NCBI GenBank assembly: GCA_045119835.1
Contig: JBGVED010000034.1
Location: forward strand, 1-8,018
DNA: 8,018 nt
Source of the DNA: CALVUJ01 sp045119835
GTDB taxonomy: Bacteria > Bacillota_I > Bacilli_A > RFN20 > DUOF01
Direction of reading: 5' to 3'
This document shows, one piece after another, positions 1 through 5,536 of the stretch. The translations under genes and the position numbers were made by a program. The notes beneath the pieces are model-generated. The model was not told where the DNA came from. It was given only the letters and a program-made list of their open reading frames with translations, and did no database searches. The stretch's first letter is position 1; every line of letters begins with the position of its first letter.

Positions 1-390
1 TAAAGACGCGTTTTGGCTTATTTTGTTTTTAAAGTGAAGTTTCCTATTAAATCGTAATCTTTAGTTACCTTCCCTTAAATACTGAACCTATAGCAGAGTT
101 TATGAGGTATAGAACTTGTCTTACCAATTTTAGGTACTGGACCACATAATGTGTCTTGTTTATAAATAAACCCGAATGATTGCTAATTGCATGTAACACC
201 GGCCCAAGTTAATATTGCGGACTTCATTTGAGTCTCATGATGTTTTACGGGATACGGTGCCACTCTTACTCTAGATCTTTCTTTAAATTGTTTGTTAATA
301 CGTTTATTTCATTTCTATTCTTTTATTCTTTATCTTTTAGTGTATTGTTTTATTAAATTGCGACTATTTATGGTTTTTCTCAATGTGTTA
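1..390 (-). other. Gene-free stretch, possible group II intron RNA remnant (domain I-like)
   Basis: No convincing coding frame is present on either strand. The minus-strand reading between about 340 and 190 is open for roughly 40 codons but has no recognisable start or family. Read on the minus strand, about 230-95 has blocks in the same order as domain I of the Ll.LtrB-type (IIA) group II intron as I remember it. These are GTCCGCAATATTAAC (about 221-207), then CATTCGGGTTTAT (about 183-171), then AGTACC followed by TTGGTAAG (about 141-122). The 5' GUGYG hallmark, domain V and a reverse-transcriptase frame are not visible. Any maturase would lie beyond the window start. The stretch 300-390 is very T-rich on the plus strand and lacks the 3' module found beside the other IS110 copies, so the right end of the neighbouring transposon may be missing or of a different type. 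The assignment is from memory and weak. Confidence 0.3.
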
Positions 391-1572
391 CTACAATGCT
401 ATTTCAATACTATTTTCTTTAGCTATTTCTACTAATCCTTGAGCCTTGTATTTATGCTTATTAATAAAACGCTTATCTTTGTAGTTTTTGTCAAAGAACT
501 CTCCTTTCCTTAGGAGGGTAACCGCAATTCTTACAATCTTGTTTGCATACTTTTGAGCTTCTTTTCTTATTTTCCCTGAACACAATGATTGTTTAATCCT
601 ATTCTTGCTCATTCCACCTTGGAATAACACTCTTTTTAATTTTTTTATTCCTTTATACCTTGTATCAAGCTCGGCATTTTTACCACCGCTTCCTGCTACT
701 TTTGGAGCTACACCTAAATAGGAACTTACTTTCTTTAGACTACTAAACCTTGTTACATCTCCTAAGTGAGCAAGTAATCCAAAGGCTATTACATTATTTA
801 CCCCAGGAATTGATTTTATAATTTGTAGAGCTTTATTTTCTTTAACTTCTTCTGTTATGGTGTCATCAATTTGAGCAACACAACTTTCTAAGGTGGTAAA
901 ATAATTCGTCGCAATTTTAATTATCGTTTCATTATAGTTATTTACACTTTTAGAACCCTCAATATCGTTTAGGGTTGTAATTAGATCTTCTATAATATCT
1001 TTAGGTTTACTTTTGCTATGACCTCTAGCTGTTATTTCTCGAAGAAATGAATTAATCAATTTATTTAACTTTTCTATGGTCTTTATTACAAATTCTCTTA
1101 AGTTAAATAAGAATATTTCAATCATATTTTCATCACTTCTACCATGCACTTGGGTTAATATGTTTGTAGTCTTATGTAAACATAATGCACGTAATATTTT
1201 TTCAGCATCCTTGTAATCTGTTTTATTTGAATAAGGTGAGGCAGTATTCTTAATTTCTTTTGCTGATAAAATTATTGCCTCATGCCCCATACCTTCTATG
1301 ACATTATGCCATTTATTTGAACAGGCACAGCTTTCCATGGCTACAGTAACCTTTTGACCATCTTTAGCCATATTTCTTAAATAATTTTCTAAGGCATCAG
1401 GCTTAATTTGAAAATTTATAATCTTTGTTTGGTCTTCTATATCTTGAATTGCTAACTGGCATATGCTTGGAGCTATGTCAAGACCAGCAAAAAGAGGTTT
1501 ATTTAGAGAATTTGCGATAATTTTAGTTAAAGTTGTTGCTTTTAAAAGGGTTTCTGAATTACACTTTTTCAC
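391..1572 (-). CDS. IS110-family transposase (copy 1)
   Basis: This 393-residue protein is a DEDD-type transposase/recombinase of the IS110 family. Such enzymes excise and insert their element without the usual terminal inverted repeats and are guided by an element-encoded bridge RNA. The N-terminal RuvC-like domain shows D32 (in GLDIAPS), E80 (in AMESCA) and D119/D122 (in NKTDYKDAE). A helical linker spans about 145-245. The C-terminal Tnp20-like domain starts at IPGVNNVIAFGL (255-266) and contains YLGVAPKVAGSGG, where S295 is the likely nucleophilic serine. The start is GTG, with a GGAG ribosome site 10 bases upstream; the reading frame runs cleanly to TAG. About 28 residues precede the first catalytic strand, slightly long for the family. 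The protein is intact but only distantly similar to the second copy at 2104-3234. The family is certain; whether the element can still move is unknown because its right end is not recognisable. Confidence 0.93.
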   Translation of the reverse strand: MKKCNSETLLKATTLTKIIANSLNKPLFAGLDIAPSICQLAIQDIEDQTKIINFQIKPDALENYLRNMAKDGQKVTVAMESCACSNKWHNVIEGMGHEAIILSAKEIKNTASPYSNKTDYKDAEKILRALCLHKTTNILTQVHGRSDENMIEIFLFNLREFVIKTIEKLNKLINSFLREITARGHSKSKPKDIIEDLITTLNDIEGSKSVNNYNETIIKIATNYFTTLESCVAQIDDTITEEVKENKALQIIKSIPGVNNVIAFGLLAHLGDVTRFSSLKKVSSYLGVAPKVAGSGGKNAELDTRYKGIKKLKRVLFQGGMSKNRIKQSLCSGKIRKEAQKYANKIVRIAVTLLRKGEFFDKNYKDKRFINKHKYKAQGLVEIAKENSIEIAL

Positions 1573-1630
1573 GGTGGTGTATCTCCTATATTTTAAGAAT
1601 TTAACTCTATGGGATCATCACCCTTTTTGT
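1573..1630 (-). promoter_or_regulatory. Short left end and ribosome site of IS110 copy 1
   Basis: The leader of transposase copy 1 shares short blocks with the leader of copy 2 at 3235-3285. On the plus strand these are CTATGGGA (1607-1614 and 3250-3257) and a TGTA(T/C)-TCCT block holding the ribosome site. The shared layout suggests that both are short transposon left ends of about 50-60 bases with no room for a guide RNA. The exact tip cannot be fixed from one copy; it is probably close to 1625. Confidence 0.4.
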
Positions 1631-1658
1631 TTTATTTTGCAAGAAAAAAAATACAAAT

Positions 1659-1749
1659 AGCTCCCCGACAGTTAAATAACGCTAAGGAATAAGGTAATAT
1701 TTCTTACTCATAATTCCTAATTTAACCGTCTATACTAGGGGGGTTGCTA
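1659..1749 (-). ncRNA. Candidate bridge RNA (seekRNA) of a vestigial IS1111-type element, RNA A
   Basis: The segment folds as a long imperfect hairpin. AGC (1659-1661) pairs with GCT (1746-1748) and CCCC (1663-1666) with GGGG (1738-1741). A bulge follows at 1731-1737. GAC plus GTTAAAT (1667-1677) pairs with ATTTAAC plus GTC (1720-1730) around one A/C mismatch. AGGAAT (1685-1690) pairs with ATTCCT (1713-1718), and GTAA (1694-1697) with TTAC (1704-1707). It lies on the minus strand just 3' of a decayed transposase end (1818-1901). The structure at 1927-2039 has the same layout with different stem sequences. In IS1111-type elements the guide RNA lies 3' of the transposase gene, which fits. The RNA ends are not known; the transcript may also cover the module up to about 1809. 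Confidence 0.55.
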
Positions 1750-1831
1750 GATTGGAATAATTTATAATAAGAACTTAATCAAAAGGTGTTCAATTCTCAA
1801 CCACAGCAAACTTTTTTCTAGGCTTGAGTTT
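1741..1831. repeat. Direct repeat, copy A of the IS1111-type 3' module
   Basis: About 90 bases match the segment at 2026-2117 at roughly three quarters of positions by eye. The match includes an identical 19-mer, CAATTCTCAACCACAGCAA, at 1791-1809 and 2077-2095. Shared blocks also include GGGTTGCT (1741-1748), TTGGAATAATTTA and CTTAATC/TTTAATC. It starts inside the 3' arm of RNA A and runs into the last codons of a dead transposase. It therefore marks the right end of an IS110-type element independently of copy B. Confidence 0.75.
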
Positions 1832-1901
1832 TATCTAATATATTTTTTTACCATAAACTCTCACCTTTAGAATTCCTAATTACATTTATTAATAACCTTA
1901 T
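1818..1901 (-). pseudogene. C-terminal remnant of a third IS110-type transposase
   Basis: Read in frame with the TAG at 1818-1820, the minus strand gives IRLLINVIRNSKGESLW, a stop (1848-1850), then KNILDKTQA and the final stop. The first part aligns with VRIAVTLLRKGEFF near the C-terminus of copy 1 (347-360). The tail aligns in position, though weakly, with the C-terminus of copy 2 (EFQTHS), and the 3' non-coding DNA beyond it is the repeat shared with copy 2. This is the last 27 or so codons of a third family member. It carries one in-frame stop and has no start or catalytic part. The rest is missing just where the RNA B region of copy 2 begins (about 1905-1927). Confidence 0.5.
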
Positions 1902-1926
1902 TTAATAATATAAATCTTTAAAACTA

Positions 1927-2039
1927 AACCTCTTTAGTAGCCCTAACAGCTAAACAGTTTTATATGAGGTATAAGGCAATATTGCCCTCCAAAATGGAAT
2001 TGTTAGTTTAGCTGTTAGGAGCATAGGGTTGCTGAGGTT
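1927..2039 (-). ncRNA. Candidate bridge RNA (seekRNA) of IS110 copy 2, RNA B
   Basis: A perfect 14-bp stem pairs CCTAACAGCTAAAC (1942-1955) with GTTTAGCTGTTAGG (2006-2019) around a 50-base loop. The loop holds a self-complementary 12-mer, GGCAATATTGCC (1975-1986). Outside the stem, CCC (1941-1943) can pair with GGG (2026-2028) across a 3' bulge (2020-2025), and AACCTC (1927-1932) with GAGGTT (2034-2039). It lies 65-177 bases past the stop codon of copy 2 on the same strand, where IS1111-type elements encode their guide RNA. The left end of copy 2 is too short to hold one. The large loop would be the place for target- or donor-binding segments. The transcript probably begins nearer the transposase stop and includes the conserved module 2040-2095. 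Confidence 0.62.
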
Positions 2040-2117
2040 GGAATAATTTAAGCAAAGAATTTAATCAAAAAACAAACAATTCTCAACCACAGCAATTCTT
2101 TTTCTAAGAATGAGTTT
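2026..2117. repeat. Direct repeat, copy B of the IS1111-type 3' module
   Basis: This is the partner of 1741-1831. It overlaps the 3' arm of RNA B and the last four codons of transposase copy 2. The best-conserved part is the 19-mer at 2077-2095, about 10 bases past the transposase stop. That is a likely position for a guide-RNA 5' region or a transposase binding site. Confidence 0.75.
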
Positions 2118-3234
2118 GGAATTCTTTTTGGTATATTCCTTTAAACTCATCCATATCGAATTCTTTATTAAATTTAAGCATACTAAAGGCAACATTACAT
2201 AACTTATTTGCAATAGCACATATTGCTACTTTTCCTTTCTTATCCTTTACAATTCTATGTAACCAGCAATTTTCAGGTTGTTCATTTTCTATTAACTTCT
2301 TAACACGTCTATAAATACTCATAGCAGCAAAGAAGTAACACTTTTTAATTGTTTTATTTCCTATAGGACCTGCTTTAATGTTGTAATTACTACCACCAGT
2401 ACCACGATGTCTTGGAGCATAGCCCATGTGAGCTGCATAATGAGTGCTATCTTTATAATTATCAATATCACGTAAAGAAAGCCATAAACAAAAGGCACTA
2501 AATTCTTTAACCGCAGGAATAGTCATTAATAGCTTGCATTCATGGGTATTTAGGGCAATATTCTTAATATATTGGTCAATCTCGGTAACCTTGCAATCAT
2601 TAGACTTAATTACAGACAAAGCATAACTATTTATGTTCTCTAAATATTCCTTAGAAGAAGGACGGACATTGGCTTCATCTTTAGCAATAAAACTTGCATG
2701 ATCAATAAATTGCTTTATTCCTCCTTTTAAAGGTTCTCCGATCTCGTATAAGCAAGCCTGCCATAAGTTACTCATTTTTACTCGATCCTTTATGAGTTGA
2801 TCTCTAAGTTTAAGCATCATATATAGCAATTGAGTAGCTTCACTTTTAATGCCACAAGTTTTACAGCCATGGATTAAAATGCTGTTATAAATTAATTGAG
2901 CATCCTTTTGATCATCCTTATTAAGGCTATTAACTGAAGCAACAAAACGAGTTGAAATTAACTTTACTTCATGACCAAAGTTCTGACATAATCGTGCCCA
3001 ATAATGGCTAGAAGAACCAGCTTCAAAAGCTAAAGTTAAGGGAATTGGAGAGTTCTTAATAAATTCAATAAACTTATCTCTAGTGTAAGAGCGAGTAGAG
3101 TATTTCTTAGTCTTTAAACTGTAGCTAAAAGCTTCAATTGTATATTTAGCTAAATCAACACCAACTGGTAAATGATTATTAATTAGAGGAACATTTTCTT
3201 TTGCTAATGAATTTAAAATTTCAAGGTCTTGCAT
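2104..3234 (-). CDS. IS110/IS1111-family transposase (copy 2)
   Basis: This 376-residue DEDD transposase has D27 (in GVDLAK), E71 (in FEAGSSSH) and D108/D111 (in NKDDQKDAQ) in the RuvC-like domain. A helical linker spans about 135-230. A Tnp20-like domain starts at IPAVKEFSAF (239-248) and includes HMGYAPRHRGTGGS (269-282) and the IGNKTIKKCYFFAAMS stretch (291-306). Where copy 1 has GSGG, this copy has GTGG, so the usual nucleophile position is Thr279; Ser282 lies three residues on. The ATG start is preceded by an AGGAG ribosome site about 9 bases upstream. The gene interrupts istA on its 5' side and has candidate RNA B on its 3' side, which places it in the IS1111-type arrangement. The frame is intact. 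The family call is firm; activity is doubtful if the serine is required. Confidence 0.93.
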   Translation of the reverse strand: MQDLEILNSLAKENVPLINNHLPVGVDLAKYTIEAFSYSLKTKKYSTRSYTRDKFIEFIKNSPIPLTLAFEAGSSSHYWARLCQNFGHEVKLISTRFVASVNSLNKDDQKDAQLIYNSILIHGCKTCGIKSEATQLLYMMLKLRDQLIKDRVKMSNLWQACLYEIGEPLKGGIKQFIDHASFIAKDEANVRPSSKEYLENINSYALSVIKSNDCKVTEIDQYIKNIALNTHECKLLMTIPAVKEFSAFCLWLSLRDIDNYKDSTHYAAHMGYAPRHRGTGGSNYNIKAGPIGNKTIKKCYFFAAMSIYRRVKKLIENEQPENCWLHRIVKDKKGKVAICAIANKLCNVAFSMLKFNKEFDMDEFKGIYQKEFQTHS

Positions 3235-3253
3235 GATGTGTACTCCTAACTAT

Positions 3254-3278
3254 GGGAGGATTTAATGCTTAACCTCCC
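3254..3278 (-). repeat. Hairpin in the left end of IS110 copy 2
   Basis: GGGAGG (3254-3259) pairs with CCTCCC (3273-3278) around a 13-base loop, about 20 bases before the transposase start. It lies between the istA junction and the ribosome site. It could be a subterminal inverted repeat recognised by the transposase, or a structure limiting transposase expression. Confidence 0.45.
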
Positions 3279-3962
3279 TCATCGTTGCTTTCCACACCAT
3301 TTAAAATAACGAATTGCATTACCAATAACCCTGCAACTTTCTTCGGTGCTTTGTGAAGAAACAAATTCGCCATATATGTAGTAACTTGCAGGCCAAGTTA
3401 GAATCATCATCCAACATTTAACCATGCCGTTAAAGGTTGGTAATTCATAAGTGGCTCCACTAAAATCAATTTCCATACTCATACCATAAGCATGGTCTTG
3501 GGCATAATAGTAATTAGGTTCTTTGCTTTTAATATTCTGGATTTCTTTACCAACAATTCTTGTAAAGTAACTTTGACTAAATGCTTCTTTACCTAGACTT
3601 TGAGCCTTTTGGCTATATTCCTTATAAACTTCAGCTATTTCCACTTTGCGTTCTAAGCATTGGTTTGCTAATTCAACATAATTTGGAATATATTTATTCT
3701 CGCTACTTGCTTTTGGGGTCGAAACGTAGAGATTTCCATAAAATAGCTTTTCTATTTCTTGATTGGTTAAATTTACTATCTTAGAGCGTTCCTCTATAGT
3801 TAAACCTAAAAGCTTTTTTCTAGTTCTAGCAATTAGTTTTGTTGAAACAGCTAAATGCTTACCAATTTCACGTTCAGACATATTACCATTAAGTAAAAAT
3901 GAGCAAATTTGTTTGATTTTGCCCGGTTCTGCATGTCGCCTGTCAGTTTTAAATTTCTGCAT
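3279..3962 (-). pseudogene. istA: Truncated IS21-family transposase IstA
   Basis: IstA is the DDE transposase of IS21-type elements and acts with the ATPase IstB. The 227-residue frame covers roughly the first half of a protein usually near 500 residues. A helix-turn-helix lies at about 16-50 (MSEREIGKHLAVSTKLIARTR is its core). A linker with the family-typical pattern around YVELANQCLERKVEIAEVYKEY (95-116) comes next. The DDE domain then begins at MEIDFSGATYEL, where D166 is the first catalytic aspartate. The homology stops at YFKWCG, just where the family's FGG-V-P segment before the second aspartate is expected. The final KQR and TGA are read from the left end of IS110 copy 2. The start is ATG with AGGA about 9 bases upstream. 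No downstream half of istA and no istB are present in the window, so the element is dead. Confidence 0.8.
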
Positions 3963-4000
3963 ATTTTTTGTCCTATAAAGTCATAAAAATCATTTTTAAA

Positions 4001-4024
4001 GGTAAGGTTTTTCTTAACCTTACT
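4001..4024. repeat. Hairpin upstream of truncated istA
   Basis: GTAAGGTT (4002-4009) and AACCTTAC (4016-4023) form a perfect 8-bp stem with a 6-base loop, plus one flanking G-T pair. There is no strong run of T after it on either strand, so a terminator is uncertain. It lies 40-60 bases before the istA start, where it could be part of the transposon left end or a block to incoming transcription. Confidence 0.4.
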
Positions 4025-4115
4025 TATATTCTAATTGAGATCCTTTAAAGAATTTTAAAAGTCTGTGAAGCCTTGAAATATAAGGCGAGCAAGGAGTTAG
4101 AAGATCCCTAAAAAT

Positions 4116-4216
4116 GGTTATTAAGGAGGTAATATAGGTTAATAAGGAACTAAATCTTATACAACCACTAATAACTTTTAAGAAAGGAACAATGATTTTT
4201 AAGAAAGATGCAATAA
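4116..4216. repeat. Phased direct repeats upstream of istA
   Basis: Two pairs of direct repeats occur, each pair 21 bases apart. GGTTATTAAGGA (4116-4127) and GGTTAATAAGGA (4137-4148) form the first. TTTTAAGAAAGGAACAATGA (4176-4195) and TTTTAAGAAAGATGCAATAA (4197-4216) form the second. The core AAGGAAC recurs at 4144-4150 and 4184-4190, 40 bases apart. Spacing near two helical turns suits repeated binding sites on one DNA face, as in the multiple terminal repeats of IS21-type elements. The array lies 150-250 bases before istA, where that element's left end should be. Confidence 0.5.
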
Positions 4217-4254
4217 CATCCTAGATTTTGGGTTTTATTTACAATAAGACTCTT

Positions 4255-4281
4255 AACAAAATACTTTTAGGCTATTTTGTT
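4255..4281. repeat. Inverted repeat after the 247-residue gene
   Basis: AACAAAATA (4255-4263) and TATTTTGTT (4273-4281) are perfect 9-base arms around a 9-base loop, 42 bases past the stop codon of the gene at 4323-5066. The stem is almost all A-T and no T-run follows in the minus direction, so it is at best a weak terminator. Confidence 0.35.
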
Positions 4282-4322
4282 CTATAAAAAATGTGGAATT
4301 TATTAATTTTCTATGAAGTATT

Positions 4323-5066
4323 TTAACTATTTAGAAGATAATCGTAAATACCTAAATTTTTCATTAAAAATACGGGATTGAAGTACTGTATTTTTCTATA
4401 ACAAACTTTACAGAAGTCTTCTATTCCATGAACGATATAATATATGGAATAAAATTTTTCAAATAAATCAGTGCTTATATTATTTCCTTCTAAAAATCTT
4501 TTGCTTGAGGGCTTTACTTGAAGTTCTTCGTATAATTCAAAATCGATTTTAGAAGTTTCTTTCATTAAATATTTTTTTATTCTTATATCTATAGGTTTGG
4601 GAGGAATGAGAATTTGCTTAATTATTTCTGCTGTTTTTTCATCAAGTTCTCTTTGAATTATCTTATTAGAAGTTGAGGTTTTATTATAAAATGGTGGAAT
4701 ACTTTCTTCTGTAATGTAATCATATTCAGTAATTTCAATTGTAGCCATGGTGAATGATTTAACGCTGTGCATGCGATATTTAATTAAGAAATCGGGCAAT
4801 ATTATATGCGTTCTTTGAGTATCATTTATTACTTCAACTCTTGGTATTAATATGATGGTATCAGGCCAACCAAGTACTTTTACATGTCGCGGGTAATATC
4901 CAATGATTCTTAGAATTTTAATATCAGTTTTTATGTCTTCAAAAAATTTTCTTTGATGGTTTAAAATGTCCTCAATATAAGTAAAATTTTGAGGATCAAC
5001 ACTAAAAACTAATAAACCAGAAGAAGGATTATATATTTTAAAATAGGATTGTGATAAACTGACCAT
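4323..5066 (-). CDS. Unassigned 247-residue protein with a DUF6431-like segment
   Basis: I do not recognise the whole protein. Residues about 53-105 (IIGYYPRHVKVLGWP, then IILIPRVEV, then THIILPDFLIKYRMHS) resemble the DUF6431 pattern, where a strand with two cysteines leads into a LLPDFLLPYRR-type segment. That domain often occurs beside or within transposases. Here the paired cysteines expected before THIILPDF are absent, so zinc binding there is unlikely. The middle (115-180) is charged and helical. The C-terminal end has FCKVCYRK, a lone C-x-x-C at about 219-222. No signal peptide or membrane segment is seen. The ATG has only a weak GGAAA about 10 bases upstream. It precedes istA on the same strand with a 360-base gap. 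It may be an accessory gene of a mobile element; I infer this only from its location and the partial motif. Confidence 0.55.
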   Translation of the reverse strand: MVSLSQSYFKIYNPSSGLLVFSVDPQNFTYIEDILNHQRKFFEDIKTDIKILRIIGYYPRHVKVLGWPDTIILIPRVEVINDTQRTHIILPDFLIKYRMHSVKSFTMATIEITEYDYITEESIPPFYNKTSTSNKIIQRELDEKTAEIIKQILIPPKPIDIRIKKYLMKETSKIDFELYEELQVKPSSKRFLEGNNISTDLFEKFYSIYYIVHGIEDFCKVCYRKIQYFNPVFLMKNLGIYDYLLNS

Positions 5067-5080
5067 AATGATATATTTCC

Positions 5081-5122
5081 AAGCCCTAGTTTAACGAACT
5101 AAATTTAAAACTAGGGCTTTTT
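5081..5122 (+). terminator. Strong hairpin terminator facing the plus strand
   Basis: AAGCCCTAGTTT (5081-5092) and AAACTAGGGCTT (5108-5119) form a perfect 12-bp stem with a 15-base loop, followed by TTTTT on the plus strand. Read on the minus strand the T-run precedes the stem, so the intrinsic-terminator polarity is plus. It lies 15-56 bases upstream of the ATG at 5066, where in the minus-strand transcript it would be a 5' leader hairpin. Confidence 0.6.
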
Positions 5123-5277
5123 AATTTCTAAAAACTAACCTACCTAAATTTTATCTAAAGAAATTCATTCTTGGTGTGATCATTAACACTAAATGATTAC
5201 AAGCGATTCTCGACAAAAATTCCTCAATAGAAATAAGTAAACTTTTAGAAGAATAATAGATTAGTAAATATTTATGA
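5123..5277. other. Gene-free spacer
   Basis: This AT-rich stretch lies between the terminator hairpin and the repeat cluster. I see no reading frame with a ribosome site, no RNA gene and no clear repeat in it. Confidence 0.5.
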
Positions 5278-5377
5278 TGATTCCGATCAAGGATTGTGGT
5301 GAGGACATATCTAGGATTGTGGTGAGGAACGATATAGGATTTTGAAGTCGCTTAACTAGAAAAAAAGTGATTCCGAT
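5278..5377. repeat. Cluster of paired direct repeats, possible transposon end
   Basis: TGATTCCGAT occurs at 5278-5287 and 5368-5377. Between them AGGATTGTGGTGAGGA occurs twice (5290-5305 and 5313-5328), 23 bases apart, with a partial AGGATT at 5336-5341. The cluster ends where the Fic-like remnant loses its reading frame. Nested short repeats at a gene breakpoint are typical of elements with multi-repeat ends, such as IS21-type or Tn7-type. No transposase can be tied to it. Confidence 0.5.
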
Positions 5378-5536
5378 TTATAAAATTTTCCAGTTAATTA
5401 AATATGAAGATGGTTTTAGATTATCAACATCCTGCAATCCTACTGCAGTACGCCAAGCATATACTTTATCACGATTATTTGGTTTTATTTCTTTAATAAA
5501 TTCTTTAAAAAGATCACTATTCATTGTTGATTGCAT
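5378..5536 (-). pseudogene. N-terminal fragment of a Fic-family / VbhA-antitoxin-like protein
   Basis: The 52-residue frame starts at an ATG (5534-5536), with a second ATG five codons in. It contains KVYAWRTAVGLQDVDNLKPSSYLI (residues 24-47, key residues W-R-T-A-x-G-L-Q-x-V-D-x-L-K-P-S-x-Y-L). That pattern is familiar from the N-terminal antitoxin-like part of Fic-family proteins and VbhA-like antitoxins, where it is followed by an IEGEI-type segment. Here it ends instead in NWKIL and TAA, beside a repeat cluster (5278-5377). The Fic core motif HPFxxGNG is absent from the window. I infer a gene cut by an element insertion or deletion. No good ribosome site is visible. An overlapping plus-strand frame of 64 codons is only its shadow. 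The family is recalled from memory, not searched. Confidence 0.5.

Larger units (their letters stand above)
1920..3288 (-). mobile_element. Probable complete IS1111-type insertion element (copy 2)
   Basis: The left boundary is inferred from the break in istA homology around 3280-3290, about 50 bases before the transposase start. The right boundary is inferred from the outer stem of RNA B ending at 1927, next to the start of the third transposase remnant. No terminal inverted repeats or target duplication are evident, as expected for the family. Both ends are approximate. The two flanks belong to different elements (istA on one side, a dead IS110 tail on the other), so this is not a single clean insertion into one gene. 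Confidence 0.55.

Noticed and set aside
1463..1660. Plus-strand open frame of 65 codons
   Set aside because: It is antisense to the N-terminus of IS110 copy 1 and its leader, has no family-like sequence, and ends in the A-rich spacer.
3581..3978. Two overlapping plus-strand open frames (67 and 71 codons)
   Set aside because: Both lie antisense to the istA fragment, which has clear IS21 transposase features; their translations are leucine- and phenylalanine-rich shadows.
4116..4160. AAGGAGG at 4123-4129 (plus strand) as the ribosome site of a plus-strand gene
   Set aside because: No start codon with an open frame follows within a usable distance; the motif is part of the repeat array.
5290..5328. 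Two 16-base repeats considered as a CRISPR fragment
   Set aside because: There are only two units, separated by 7 bases, with no third full copy, no spacer-length gaps and no cas genes.
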